Assembly (NCBI GenBank): GCA_019639175.1
Contig: JAHBSK010000002.1
Location: 372,001-436,000 of the forward strand
Reading direction: 5' to 3'
Source: Acidobacteriota bacterium
GTDB taxonomy: Bacteria; Acidobacteriota; Blastocatellia; Pyrinomonadales; Pyrinomonadaceae
Length of the DNA: 64,000 nucleotides
Position numbers and translations under genes: made by a program. The notes beneath the pieces were generated by a model. It ran no database searches, was not told the origin of the DNA, and was given only the letters and a program-made list of their open reading frames with translations. Below are positions 54,658 to 63,278 of this stretch, in pieces (positions within the stretch are counted from its first letter, which is position 1; each line of letters begins with the position of its first letter).

Positions 54658-54696
54658 ATGGGCGAGAGGCCGCAGATGCGGCTCGTCTGCCCACAT
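54658..54696 (+). promoter_or_regulatory. Intercistronic hairpin between coxA and coxC
   Basis: GCCGCA(GA)TGCGGC forms a perfect inner stem, and flanking ATGGGCGAG / CTCGTCTGCCCACAT can extend it. There is no T-run. It may set transcript stability or separate expression within the operon. Confidence 0.35.
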
Positions 54697-54731
54697 AGGA
54701 AGAACATTATTCGTAAGGTGATTATTGCCAG

Positions 54732-55607
54732 ATGACAGCACACGGAGACACTCACGAACATCACGAACCGGGCTTGCAGCATCAGTTCGAGGACATGCAT
54801 CAGCAGGAAGAATCCGTATCCATCGGGATGTGGGCATTTCTTGCTCAGGAGATCATGTTCTTTGGCGGGCTTTTTACCGCATATCTCGTTTTCAGGTGGC
54901 GTTTCCCGATGGCGTTCGCCGCCGGCAGTAATCACCTGGACGAATTCATGGGCGGCCTCAATACGCTCGTCCTTATCGTCAGCAGTTTGACGATGGCACT
55001 GACCGTTTATTATGCCCAAAAAGGCAACAGAACGCTTCAGGTCGTCATGATAGTTTTGACGATGCTTTTCGGAGCCACGTTCCTTGGCGTCAAGGCGATA
55101 GAATACACGGACAAATACAACCACGGCCTGGTGCCGGTCACAGGCTGGAACAAAAAGGTCAAGGAAGATGTTTCGGCCCCGCATGTCACCGAACAGGATT
55201 GCACACAGGTCGGCCATGGCGACGGTGACGACCACTATGTCAATCCAAAGGGTGAATTTCAATGGAAGGACTGCTCTTTGGTCAAACTCGCACAGGACCA
55301 CAACTACCTGACCGAAGATGAAAAGATCGGCTATTTCACCAATGGCGAGATAGACGCGAACAAATTCCGTGACAAGGTACGCCTTTTTTATTACATCTAT
55401 TTTGTGATGACGGGCCTTCACGCACTGCACATGATCATCGGCCTCGGCGTGATGCTGTGGCTTTTGTGGAAGGCGTGGATCGGGACCTTCGGGCCGAAAT
55501 ATTACGCTCCGGTCGAGATATCAGGCCTTTACTGGCACTTTGTTGACATCGTCTGGATATTCCTTTTCCCGCTGTTATACCTTTTGGGGCGGCATTTTTT
55601 ACATTGA
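54732..55607 (+). CDS. coxC: Cytochrome c oxidase subunit III
   Basis: 291 residues. Normal subunit III elements are [22 protein letters not shown] at the N-terminus and the C-terminal [20 protein letters not shown] and [24 protein letters not shown] spans. Between the third and fourth spans it has a roughly 90-residue hydrophilic insert (from [17 protein letters not shown] to [18 protein letters not shown]) that many subunit III proteins lack. This insert probably lies outside the membrane. Confidence 0.94.
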   Translation: MTAHGDTHEHHEPGLQHQFEDMHQQEESVSIGMWAFLAQEIMFFGGLFTAYLVFRWRFPMAFAAGSNHLDEFMGGLNTLVLIVSSLTMALTVYYAQKGNRTLQVVMIVLTMLFGATFLGVKAIEYTDKYNHGLVPVTGWNKKVKEDVSAPHVTEQDCTQVGHGDGDDHYVNPKGEFQWKDCSLVKLAQDHNYLTEDEKIGYFTNGEIDANKFRDKVRLFYYIYFVMTGLHALHMIIGLGVMLWLLWKAWIGTFGPKYYAPVEISGLYWHFVDIVWIFLFPLLYLLGRHFLH

Positions 55608-55625
55608 TCTGAGAGAGTTTAAGCA

Positions 55626-55952
55626 ATGTCGGACAACCACGCAGAACACGAAGAGCACATAGGCATTCCCGGCTATCTGGTGATATTCCTGATACTGGTC
55701 TTCGGCACCATATTCACGTATTTCTCATCGTTTTGGGATCTGGATTCGATCTTTCCCGGGGCAAACACGCTGTTGGCGCTTGCCATCGCTTTCACCAAAA
55801 TGATGTTCGTCATCCTGTATTTCATGCATGTCAGGTGGAGTTCCAAGACCGTCTGGCTGGCGGCGGTCGCGGCTTTTTTCTGGCTGGCGATAATGTTTGC
55901 CTTCACAATGCAGGATTACTTCACCCGTATTTCCGGCGTGTTTTCGGTATAA
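55626..55952 (+). CDS. coxD: Cytochrome c oxidase subunit IV family protein
   Basis: 108 residues, three membrane spans (PGYLVIFLILVFGTIFTYFS, TLLALAIAFTKMMFVILYFM, LAAVAAFFWLAIMFAFTM), a His-rich N-terminus and the characteristic MHVRWSSK loop. It belongs to the small bacterial subunit IV proteins of A-type oxidases. It is the last gene of the ACIII-caa3 operon and is followed by a terminator. Confidence 0.92.
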   Translation: MSDNHAEHEEHIGIPGYLVIFLILVFGTIFTYFSSFWDLDSIFPGANTLLALAIAFTKMMFVILYFMHVRWSSKTVWLAAVAAFFWLAIMFAFTMQDYFTRISGVFSV

Positions 55953-55976
55953 GGCCGCAGGGCCGTGAACCACAAA

Positions 55977-56018
55977 GGGCGGAGCAGGGCATGTAAAGGC
56001 CCCGTTCCGCTCTTTTTT
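55977..56018 (+). terminator. Terminator of the ACIII-caa3 operon
   Basis: GGGCGGAGCAGGGC (55977-55990) pairs with GCCCCGTTCCGCTC (55999-56012) with a few mismatches, and is followed by TTTTTT. It lies 25 bases after coxD. Confidence 0.8.
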
Positions 56019-56085
56019 GACGTTAGGAATCCCGCTTTCGGCGTGGTATTATCTACGATTTGGTATTTGCGGGAAACGTTAGCAG

Positions 56086-57201
56086 ATGAGATTTAACGGA
56101 CAACAGGCGCCAGACGGCAATCATCAGACACGGAAGATGTTTTTCTACATTTCCGGCCGTCTGCCGTTATTGCTCATTGTTCTTTCAACGCTGTTGTTTG
56201 GGGCGTCCTGTATCACCGTAAAAACAAAGGATAAGACCCCGACCCTGCTAAAGACCGAGAGCGCCGCCAAGGAACAGCTTCTTCGTGAGGTTGAGCGTTT
56301 TTCGCGTGTCGATTCGCTTCATGCCAAGATGGACCTCAAATTTGAGGATAATTCCTTTGCCCAGTTCGGCAGCAAGGAAATATACCGTTCTGCCGACGGC
56401 GAGGTAGTGCTTCAGCGACCGTCCAATATTTATCTGAAGGTGCAGGTGCCTATGATAAAGACGGATGTTGCCCAGATGACGTCCGACGGCGACAATTTTC
56501 GTGTGGCGATACTTCAGGACGGCGGAAGCGGTAAGTACAAAAAGTTTGTGAAGGGCCGCAATCATGCTGATTATTCGCGTCTGCAAAATGCAATAGATGA
56601 CAACAATGACGACGGGGCCGTCAGCCAGAACGTCAACGCTTTTGCAAATCTTCGTCCGCAGCATTTTACTGACGCGATGCTGGTCAGGCCGCTGTCGCAG
56701 GACAACATTTACACACACAGTACGACGTTTCAGATAGAAGAAGACCTGACCCAGCCCAAAAAATCGCCGTTGCGGGTGGTGAATCGCGGATACTATCTTC
56801 TGGATGAATTTGCGAAAAGCGACAGTGGCGAATTGAAGATACTTCGCCGTTTTTGGTTTGACCGCGTCGGCGGCATCAGGCTTGCCCGCCAGCAGATATT
56901 TGATGAAAAGGGCGAGATCGAATCGGACATAACATACGGCATACCCGGTACGTTGACCGATACGGGCAATTTCAGCAATTTGCCGCTTCGCATAACGGTC
57001 ACGCGTCCGCAGGAAAAATATGCAATGACGCTGACATATCAGTCGCCGTCCTCGGTGACCATAGGCGGAACGTATCCTGCCAGGGCATTTATGCTTGAGA
57101 ACAGTTGGGGCCTGGAAGAGGTCGATCTGGACCGGGAGCTTCAGGAGATCGTCAATGGTTCTACATCGTCGCCGGTGAATATTGGCGGACGGACGCAATA
57201 A
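56086..57201 (+). CDS. Lipoprotein with LolA/LolB-like fold (candidate outer-membrane receptor)
   Basis: 371 residues (354 if Met18 is used, which gives a more usual signal). A lipobox LLFGASC ends the hydrophobic segment, so the protein should be lipidated. The mature part begins KEQLLREVERFSRVDSLHAK, followed by strands and a GEVVLQRPSNIYLKVQVPM stretch, as in LolA/LolB-like half-barrels that hold acyl chains. It is followed 15 bp later by a LolD-like ATPase. The receptor role is inferred from fold and context, not shown. Confidence 0.7.
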   Translation: MRFNGQQAPDGNHQTRKMFFYISGRLPLLLIVLSTLLFGASCITVKTKDKTPTLLKTESAAKEQLLREVERFSRVDSLHAKMDLKFEDNSFAQFGSKEIYRSADGEVVLQRPSNIYLKVQVPMIKTDVAQMTSDGDNFRVAILQDGGSGKYKKFVKGRNHADYSRLQNAIDDNNDDGAVSQNVNAFANLRPQHFTDAMLVRPLSQDNIYTHSTTFQIEEDLTQPKKSPLRVVNRGYYLLDEFAKSDSGELKILRRFWFDRVGGIRLARQQIFDEKGEIESDITYGIPGTLTDTGNFSNLPLRITVTRPQEKYAMTLTYQSPSSVTIGGTYPARAFMLENSWGLEEVDLDRELQEIVNGSTSSPVNIGGRTQ

Positions 57202-57216
57202 AAAAGTTTAGTTCAA

Positions 57217-57897
57217 ATGGAAACGATCCTACGCACTGAAGATCTTACAAAATCCTACCGCATCGGAAAGCTCGAAGTTTCCGCGCTTCGCGGCGTCTCG
57301 CTGGAGGTGAAACGCGGTGAATTTGTTGCGATAATGGGGCCGTCGGGCTGCGGCAAATCGACATTGCTTCATCTTTTGGGCGGGCTGCTCAGTCCCACGA
57401 GCGGTAAAATAATCATTGACGGCGAGGATATTTCCGCCGTCGGCGATGCTCAGCGGACGGACATTCGCCGCCGAAAGATCGGTTTTGTTTTCCAGCGATT
57501 CAACCTTTTCCCGACGCTTTCAGCCGAAGGCAACCTTAAATTGGCGGAAAAGATACATACCGGAAACGGCAACGGCAGCGGCGAAAGGCGGCGTGAGGTC
57601 TTGCGGCTTCTTAAATTGGAAGATAAAATGCACCATAAACCGCTGGAATTGTCAGGCGGAGAGCAACAGAGAGTTGCTCTTGCACGTGCGATCATCAACA
57701 GTCCGGCGATGATCCTGGCAGATGAGCCTACGGGAAATCTTGATACTGAAAACTCTGAGATCGTGCTGGATATGTTCAAACGTCTGAACAAGGAATTTAA
57801 CCAGACGATAGTGATGATAACGCATAACCCCGAAGCGGCGGCTGTCTGCTCACGGACGATCAGAATGTTGGATGGGCGGATCGTCGATAATGGTTAG
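57217..57897 (+). CDS. ABC transporter ATPase, LolD/MacB family
   Basis: 226 residues. Walker [18 protein letters not shown]-loop [17 protein letters not shown], signature [15 protein letters not shown], Walker [17 protein letters not shown] and the H-loop [10 protein letters not shown] are all present, with the LolD-type spacing. It probably powers an FtsX/MacB-type permease. None is next to it; the permease at 10185-11285 is the only one in the window and could be the partner. Confidence 0.93.
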   Translation: METILRTEDLTKSYRIGKLEVSALRGVSLEVKRGEFVAIMGPSGCGKSTLLHLLGGLLSPTSGKIIIDGEDISAVGDAQRTDIRRRKIGFVFQRFNLFPTLSAEGNLKLAEKIHTGNGNGSGERRREVLRLLKLEDKMHHKPLELSGGEQQRVALARAIINSPAMILADEPTGNLDTENSEIVLDMFKRLNKEFNQTIVMITHNPEAAAVCSRTIRMLDGRIVDNG

Positions 57898-57930
57898 GGA
57901 ACGGGCGAAAATGACCATCCCTTTGCGAAG

Positions 57931-58233
57931 ATGTCGATATTCAAACGATTCATCTTGTGGAATTATGGCCGGGAGACATCGGTCTATGTGATCTTCTGCC
58001 TGCTGATCGTCGCTTTCATCTTTCTGACACCCAAATCATGGTTCGACAAACGCGAAAGGCTTGCAACCCAAACCTCACGTCTCATCGTCAAAGCTGAAGA
58101 CTTCTCTCCTGACCGAGCTGTCATGGCAAAGCGTGTGCGCGAAATAAGCGGAAACCCAAAGGCCGAGATAGTCGAGGCCCGCGAAAAGAAAAACGCCCGC
58201 GGCGAGACAGTTTACGAGATAGAAATAAGATAG
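57931..58233 (+). CDS. Small single-span membrane protein
   Basis: 100 residues. A basic start (MSIFKRFILWNYGRE) is followed by one span (TSVYVIFCLLIVAFIFLTP) and a charged, probably periplasmic, domain (EDFSPDRAVMAKRVREISGN, then a short EIVEAREKKNARGE-rich end). No known family. It lies between the LolD-like ATPase and the LolA-like carrier, in the same direction with short gaps, so it is probably coexpressed with them. Confidence 0.7.
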   Translation: MSIFKRFILWNYGRETSVYVIFCLLIVAFIFLTPKSWFDKRERLATQTSRLIVKAEDFSPDRAVMAKRVREISGNPKAEIVEAREKKNARGETVYEIEIR

Positions 58234-58297
58234 AGACAGATAAAATTGAGTATCGCTAGATATTCCGGGCGATACCGGAAATTTAGGAAATACTGCT

Positions 58298-58990
58298 ATG
58301 AAAATTTTTACCAAGGCTATAACCTTTGCATTAATATTTACCGCAATTTCAATATTTGCCGGAGAGGCATCGGCACAAGGTGTGCAGAACGAGATCCTGC
58401 GAAGGATGGATGCACACAACAAGGCCCTGACCTCGCTTCGTGCTGATATAAAACGGGTTTTTGAGAACGCACAGATAGGCACGACAGAGACTAACAACGG
58501 CACGTTGGTATATCTTCCCGGAAAAAATCAGAGAAACCCATATGCCCGACTCGACTGGAAAAGCCCGGAAGAGATCATGACCGTTGGCAATAAGAAATAC
58601 ATGATCTATCGTCCGCGATTGAAGCAGGCGATCACCGGCAGCACAGACAAGGTTCCGAAAGGCGGCAATGACGTTCCGGCTTTGGAGTTTATGAACATGT
58701 CGAGCAAGGAGTTACGGGCAAATTTCGATGTGGGAATATTGTCTGAGAACTCGACCCTTTCAAACGGCACAAATACCGTTCAGATAAAACTGACACCCAA
58801 AAAAACCAGTAATTACAAACATGCTGAGGTTTGGGTCGATAGTGACGGCATGCCGATTCAGGTCAAGATCGTTGCAAAAAACAATGACACAACAACGATC
58901 TTGCTCACGAACCTTAAGAGAAATGGACAGATCAATACATCCGAGTTTGTTTACAAACTGCCAAAAGGAACTGAGATCGTAAAATCATAG
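58298..58990 (+). CDS. LolA-like outer-membrane lipoprotein carrier protein
   Basis: 230 residues with a signal peptide (MKIFTKAITFALIFTAISIFAGEASAQ). The mature part fits LolA-like carriers: NEILRRMDAHNKALTSLRAD, LPGKNQRNPYARLDW, EEIMTVGNKKYMIYRPRL, VWVDSDGMPIQVKIVAKNND, and a final NTSEFVYKLPKGTEIVKS. Such proteins ferry lipoproteins through the periplasm. It closes the Lol-like set. Confidence 0.82.
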   Translation: MKIFTKAITFALIFTAISIFAGEASAQGVQNEILRRMDAHNKALTSLRADIKRVFENAQIGTTETNNGTLVYLPGKNQRNPYARLDWKSPEEIMTVGNKKYMIYRPRLKQAITGSTDKVPKGGNDVPALEFMNMSSKELRANFDVGILSENSTLSNGTNTVQIKLTPKKTSNYKHAEVWVDSDGMPIQVKIVAKNNDTTTILLTNLKRNGQINTSEFVYKLPKGTEIVKS

Positions 58991-59013
58991 GCAGTTGAAT
59001 GTATATTGTCGAT

Positions 59014-59040
59014 GCCCCGGTTATTTGGCCGGGGCTATTT
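59014..59040 (+). terminator. Terminator-like hairpin after the LolA-like gene
   Basis: GCCCCGG with CCGGGGC, 8-base loop, followed by TATTTATG. The stem is strong but the T-run is short. Confidence 0.5.
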
Positions 59041-59166
59041 ATGTTTGTATAGCGGGAAACAAGAATTTATAATAATTATTACGTTTGAGTACGGTCTAAA
59101 TACAGGCTTTCTATTTGGAAGCGAGAATTGAAAAGGCCGAATATTAATGGCGTAAGACGTGAAACT

Positions 59167-60192
59167 ATGCCAAAGGCGAGCGGATTCAGCAGATTTACAC
59201 GCGGTGTGAAACACACCGTGCGGGCATTTGTGTCCACAAAACATCCCGTTTTGGTACATATCGTGCCGATGCGGCGGTGCAATCTTTCGTGCACTTATTG
59301 CAATGAATATGACAAAACGAGCGATCCGGTGCCGATCGACACGATGCTCGAAAGGATAGACAAACTGGCCGAGTTTGGTTCGTCTGTGATCACTATCTCA
59401 GGCGGCGAGCCAATGATGCATCCGCAGATATATGACATCATCGGACGCATAAGGCATCACGGCATGATCGCCGGACTTATCTCGAACGGATATTATTTTC
59501 AGCCGGATAAGGTCAAAAAGCTCAATGAGGCCGGCCTGGATTATCTCCAGATCTCGATCGACAACGTAACGCCTGACGACGTTTCCAAAAAAAGCCTCAA
59601 GGTGCTGGATGCCAAGCTGGTCAATCTTCGCGATCATGCGAAATTCAAGGTTAATATAAATTCCGTGGTCGGCGGCGGTGTGGCAAATCCGGAAGAAGCG
59701 TTGATAATTGCCAACCGTGCGCGTGAGCTTGGGTTTTCCTCGACGGTCGGCGTTATTCATGACGACATGGGCCTGAACAAGGGCCTGACGCCGCGTGAAA
59801 AAGAGGTCTATAAAGAGATAAAGGCAAAAGGAACGCGTTCTTACGCCCGCTGGAACTGGTTCCAGGACAAACTGGTCGAAGGCGAGGAGTACGAATGGCG
59901 TTGCCGCTCAGGAGCGAGGTATCTCTACATAGACGAAGGCGGTTTCGTCAACTGGTGTTCGCAGCAGCGTGGAACGCCCGGCATTCCTCTGCTGGAATAC
60001 ACGCATGAGGATATGGAGCGCGAATACATAACAGAAAAATGGTGCGCTCCGACCTGTACCATCCAATGCGTTCACCAGACCGCATTGCTTGATAATTGGC
60101 GTGACCCGCAGATCTCGCTAAGCGACTACAACAACCGCAAGGGCCGCGGACTCAAAAAAGAGACCGTCGCCCGCGTTCTGGAAGCGGAATAG
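59167..60192 (+). CDS. Radical SAM protein with C-terminal cysteine-rich region
   Basis: 341 residues from the ATG at 59167; a TTG frame begins at 59128. The iron-sulfur site is [13 protein letters not shown] (about residues 36-48). The radical SAM barrel follows with [21 protein letters not shown] and DYLQISIDN. The C-terminal part holds further cysteines ([40 protein letters not shown]), as in SPASM-like extensions that bind extra clusters. The overall form is reminiscent of HpnH-type or peptide-modifying enzymes, but the substrate cannot be told. A small Cys-containing gene and an FMN reductase follow. Confidence 0.85.
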   Translation: MPKASGFSRFTRGVKHTVRAFVSTKHPVLVHIVPMRRCNLSCTYCNEYDKTSDPVPIDTMLERIDKLAEFGSSVITISGGEPMMHPQIYDIIGRIRHHGMIAGLISNGYYFQPDKVKKLNEAGLDYLQISIDNVTPDDVSKKSLKVLDAKLVNLRDHAKFKVNINSVVGGGVANPEEALIIANRARELGFSSTVGVIHDDMGLNKGLTPREKEVYKEIKAKGTRSYARWNWFQDKLVEGEEYEWRCRSGARYLYIDEGGFVNWCSQQRGTPGIPLLEYTHEDMEREYITEKWCAPTCTIQCVHQTALLDNWRDPQISLSDYNNRKGRGLKKETVARVLEAE

Positions 60193-60219
60193 CCGATCTT
60201 CATTTCCCCCGGTAAAGTT

Positions 60220-60498
60220 ATGGTCTGCTCTCATTTGTCAGAACTTGAAACAGAACTGATCGAGGCCGGTTTTGCGGAAACTTTTCGTGGACAGGCGTGG
60301 TCGGACAACTGCCGCGAGTGGGTTTATTTTGATGTTGTGCTGGATGTCGGAGCGTTAAGTGAACGGCTCGTCTTTGGGCCGACGGTCAAGGTGCATGAGA
60401 ACAACGATCCGAGAAGCGGGCTGGAGATCGGATTTGTCTGCGGACAATGTCACGACGGTATAATGGGCAGAACAGAGGGAAGCAAACGGTATAAATAA
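60220..60498 (+). CDS. Small protein with CxxCH motif, unknown function
   Basis: 92 residues, no signal peptide. Sequence MVCSHLSELETELIEAGFAE, then QAWSDNCREWVYFDVVLDVG and a C-terminal EIGFVCGQCHDGIMGRTEGS. The CGQCH motif could bind zinc; without an export signal, haem is unlikely. It starts 27 bp after the radical SAM gene and stops one base before the FMN reductase ATG, so it is probably cotranslated. No family recognised. Confidence 0.75.
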   Translation: MVCSHLSELETELIEAGFAETFRGQAWSDNCREWVYFDVVLDVGALSERLVFGPTVKVHENNDPRSGLEIGFVCGQCHDGIMGRTEGSKRYK

Positions 60499-60499
60499 T

Positions 60500-61102
60500 A
60501 TGAGCGACAACAAACTGCGTGTCGTCCTGCTGCTCGGTACCAACCGAAAGCACAGAAAGAGCGAGAATGCGGCCAAATGGCTTTTCCGCAAATTGGAGGA
60601 GCGTGAGGATATTTCGGCGCGGTTTTTCGATCCCAGAGACTTTCAACTGCCCCATGATCATTATGGGATGGAGATAGGTCAACAATTTCCGGAATGGAAA
60701 GAAGCCGTTATTCAGGCGGACGGTATTGTCATCGTCACACCGGAATACAATCACGGCTATCCGGGTATTCTCAAAAGTATTCTCGACCTTCTTCTCAAGG
60801 AATACATTCACAAGGCGGTCGGTTTGGTCGGCGTTTCTGCGGGAAGTTGGGGCGGCACGCGGGTTATCGAAACGCTGCTGCCGGTCGTCAGGGAACTCGG
60901 CCTTGTTCCCACGTTTACTGATATAAATTTTACAAAGATCGGCACCAGATTTGACGAAGAAGGAAACCTTCTGGACGAAGCATACGAAAAGCGTGCAGCG
61001 GCGTTTATCGATGAGCTTGTCTGGATGGCGACGACCCTGCGTTGGGGCAGAGAGAACGTCGCTTCAAAATATCATCAGGATAAAGAACAGGTGTCCGAAT
61101 AA
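60500..61102 (+). CDS. NADPH-dependent FMN reductase family protein
   Basis: 200 residues with a flavodoxin-like fold: VVLLLGTNRKHRKSENAAKW (phosphate-binding loop), ADGIVIVTPEYNHGYPGILK, SILDLLLKEYIHKAVGLVGV and GSWGGTRVIETLLPVVRELG. Such proteins transfer electrons from NAD(P)H to flavin or small substrates. It is the last gene of a three-gene run with the radical SAM protein; a role as electron donor is possible. It converges on the hydrolase gene. Confidence 0.9.
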   Translation: MSDNKLRVVLLLGTNRKHRKSENAAKWLFRKLEEREDISARFFDPRDFQLPHDHYGMEIGQQFPEWKEAVIQADGIVIVTPEYNHGYPGILKSILDLLLKEYIHKAVGLVGVSAGSWGGTRVIETLLPVVRELGLVPTFTDINFTKIGTRFDEEGNLLDEAYEKRAAAFIDELVWMATTLRWGRENVASKYHQDKEQVSE

Positions 61103-61118
61103 AACTGACGGCGGCGAT

Positions 61119-63179
61119 TCAATCGATAGGAACGCCAAGGTCTGTCCATTCGCCGCCGGTGAAGGTCAGCAGGTTTCCGTTCACCGACCTCGCAAGAAAT
61201 CCACCGTCCATTGCCGCCATCGAACCGGTGATGTTCCCTCCCAGATCGGTCAGCGTCCATTCTCCCGAAAATGAGAAACGCAGAATACTTCCGCTCTCCG
61301 ATCTGGCATACACTCTTATTGTTTTGCCGCTGAAATGAGCTGACGGTTTGCCATAGATCGGCGGCGCTCCCAACTGAGCGGAGACCGAACCCCAGGGCGA
61401 CCATTGTCCGGCGGGGCCGGGCGATCTGGTCCTGGTCAATAAGGCGCCTTCGCGGTTACGAATGAATACGAACAGCACACCGTTATCCGACACGGCGGCC
61501 GTCGGGGGGTCCGCCGCGAAGCCGGCCAGTGAAACCGTTTGCCAGGGATCGTTGCCTGTCTTGTACGCATGGAATACCTGTCGTTCCCACCCTCGGAAAA
61601 ACAGGTCCAGGCGATTCGGGGCCGTTACCAGCATGACCGGTGCTCCAAGCGCTTTGATCTCCTCACTTACCATCTCGCCGGGGGAATAAGGAGGGCTTGC
61701 TTCCGTAAAGTGATACAGCCTGTAATCCTTTCCAAGGGCTACTACACTGAACAGTCCCGGGCCGAGCGAAACAGCCGTCGGGTCGGAGATGATGCCTTCC
61801 TTCAATATCCGTTCGCGTCCCCAGGCAAATGTCGGGCGCGGGACATGGACGAGATTGTTCGCGGCCGTCCGATAAAAAACGTCATTGATATTGGCGGCGT
61901 TCTGAAGAATTGCCGGCGCTCCCATTATTCGGCGAAGACGGTTGGGCATTCTTCGGCCTGAGATCCAGAAACCGGGCAATCCCGCACGGGTATTGGCAAC
62001 GAAATGACCTTCGAACGTAGTGCCGATCATGCTGCGGCTGTCCGCGAGTTCGGTCAATATCGTGTCATAGATATTGTCCCATGAGACCATGTGGCCGAGG
62101 GCGCTTTCGTCAATGTCCACACGAAAAATGTCCGTGTTCCCAAGAGATATCAGCGCAAGACGAACTTCGTATTCATATTGCCGGACGGCATCGACAAAGC
62201 CGTATCCGCGAACAAGCAGCGAATTGTGCTGGGCCGCTCCGTAGCAGCAATCATCGTTACGGTTTAGGACATGGATCTGTCTGCGGCCCGGACCGTGAGA
62301 CCCCATTATGTAAAGATCCAGATACCCGGCCAGCGAATATAGGGCAGGGTCGGTCTGTTCATTGTCCCCGATCGAATCGCCGGAGCGCATATAGAGCGGT
62401 ATCGAACCGGCCACAGATATTCCTAATTTTATGCGCGGATCTATCGCTGTGTAGAGCGTCATCGTCCATCCGCCGCCCGAAAAACCGACCATCGAGATGT
62501 CGGTGTATTGAGGGAACTCGTCTTTCTCGCTTCTCGCCTCGATGTAGTTCAAAGCCGCCGCGACGGGATCCATGAAATATTTCAACGGGCTTCCGGTCAG
62601 CGGCGGATTAAGTTCGTAAAATTCGGCGTGAGGCAGCCCGAGGCCGGGGTGATCTACAGTGATGGTCGTTTGAAAGACCGCGTACCTCGGCATATACATC
62701 GCCAGCACTGAATACCCTTCGCTTAAAAGGCCTTCCAAGGTGCGCCGAAGTCCGTAGGTCTCATCGGTCTGCTCAGCGCTGTCATCAAATGTAGTTGCGT
62801 GTCCGTGATGGAGGATCACAAGGCGGTTCACCTTGAATGACGGGATAAAATGATGAGCATAGGTCACGTAGCCGTGGTCAAGTTGAAAGACCATGGTATC
62901 GACCCTTTCCAGATTGGGAAGTTCCTGTACAGGGCTGATGTCATCCCGAATGACAGGCAACTGCGGCATCACGCCGTGAGGAAAGCCGCTTTTTCCCCAG
63001 ATGTGATCGATCAGGGTTTGACGCTTAGCCAGTACGTCGGCCTCTGTTTGTATCGTGATGTTGCGGTCATTTACCAGTTCACGCGCCGAAACACCGGACG
63101 GCAGACACAGTACAGCCAAGAGACATGCGAGCAGTAAATTGCTCAAACGAATATTTTTCAATGAAGGGAATGATCTCAT
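61119..63179 (-). CDS. Secreted alpha/beta hydrolase fused to a C-terminal beta-propeller-like domain
   Basis: 686 residues with a signal peptide (LSNLLLACLLAVLCLPSGVSA). Residues about 40-380 look like an alpha/beta hydrolase: VNRLVILHHGHATTFDD, nucleophile elbow MVGFSGGGWTM (Ser near 232), an acid candidate in LNRNDDCCYGA, and a His in ALGHMVSWDN near 360. From about 420 to the end, repeated units of the type LGAPVMLVTAPNRLDLFFRG and GNITGSMAAMDGGFLARSVN suggest a PLL-like or fucose-lectin-like propeller. It is probably an extracellular esterase or peptidase with a sugar-binding part. The substrate is unknown. Confidence 0.75.
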   Translation of the reverse strand: MRSFPSLKNIRLSNLLLACLLAVLCLPSGVSARELVNDRNITIQTEADVLAKRQTLIDHIWGKSGFPHGVMPQLPVIRDDISPVQELPNLERVDTMVFQLDHGYVTYAHHFIPSFKVNRLVILHHGHATTFDDSAEQTDETYGLRRTLEGLLSEGYSVLAMYMPRYAVFQTTITVDHPGLGLPHAEFYELNPPLTGSPLKYFMDPVAAALNYIEARSEKDEFPQYTDISMVGFSGGGWTMTLYTAIDPRIKLGISVAGSIPLYMRSGDSIGDNEQTDPALYSLAGYLDLYIMGSHGPGRRQIHVLNRNDDCCYGAAQHNSLLVRGYGFVDAVRQYEYEVRLALISLGNTDIFRVDIDESALGHMVSWDNIYDTILTELADSRSMIGTTFEGHFVANTRAGLPGFWISGRRMPNRLRRIMGAPAILQNAANINDVFYRTAANNLVHVPRPTFAWGRERILKEGIISDPTAVSLGPGLFSVVALGKDYRLYHFTEASPPYSPGEMVSEEIKALGAPVMLVTAPNRLDLFFRGWERQVFHAYKTGNDPWQTVSLAGFAADPPTAAVSDNGVLFVFIRNREGALLTRTRSPGPAGQWSPWGSVSAQLGAPPIYGKPSAHFSGKTIRVYARSESGSILRFSFSGEWTLTDLGGNITGSMAAMDGGFLARSVNGNLLTFTGGEWTDLGVPID

Positions 63180-63278
63180 TTAACTTACCGGAATCATTAC
63201 CTGAAACTTGATGTTTAGTGTATGACAATGTGTATTGAACCGTATTAGACCACGAAAGGGATCATTCCGATCTAAGAA

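Noticed and set aside
60220..60498. Cytochrome c reading of the CxxCH motif
   Set aside because: There is no signal peptide or membrane span, so haem attachment in the periplasm is unlikely; a metal site is more plausible.
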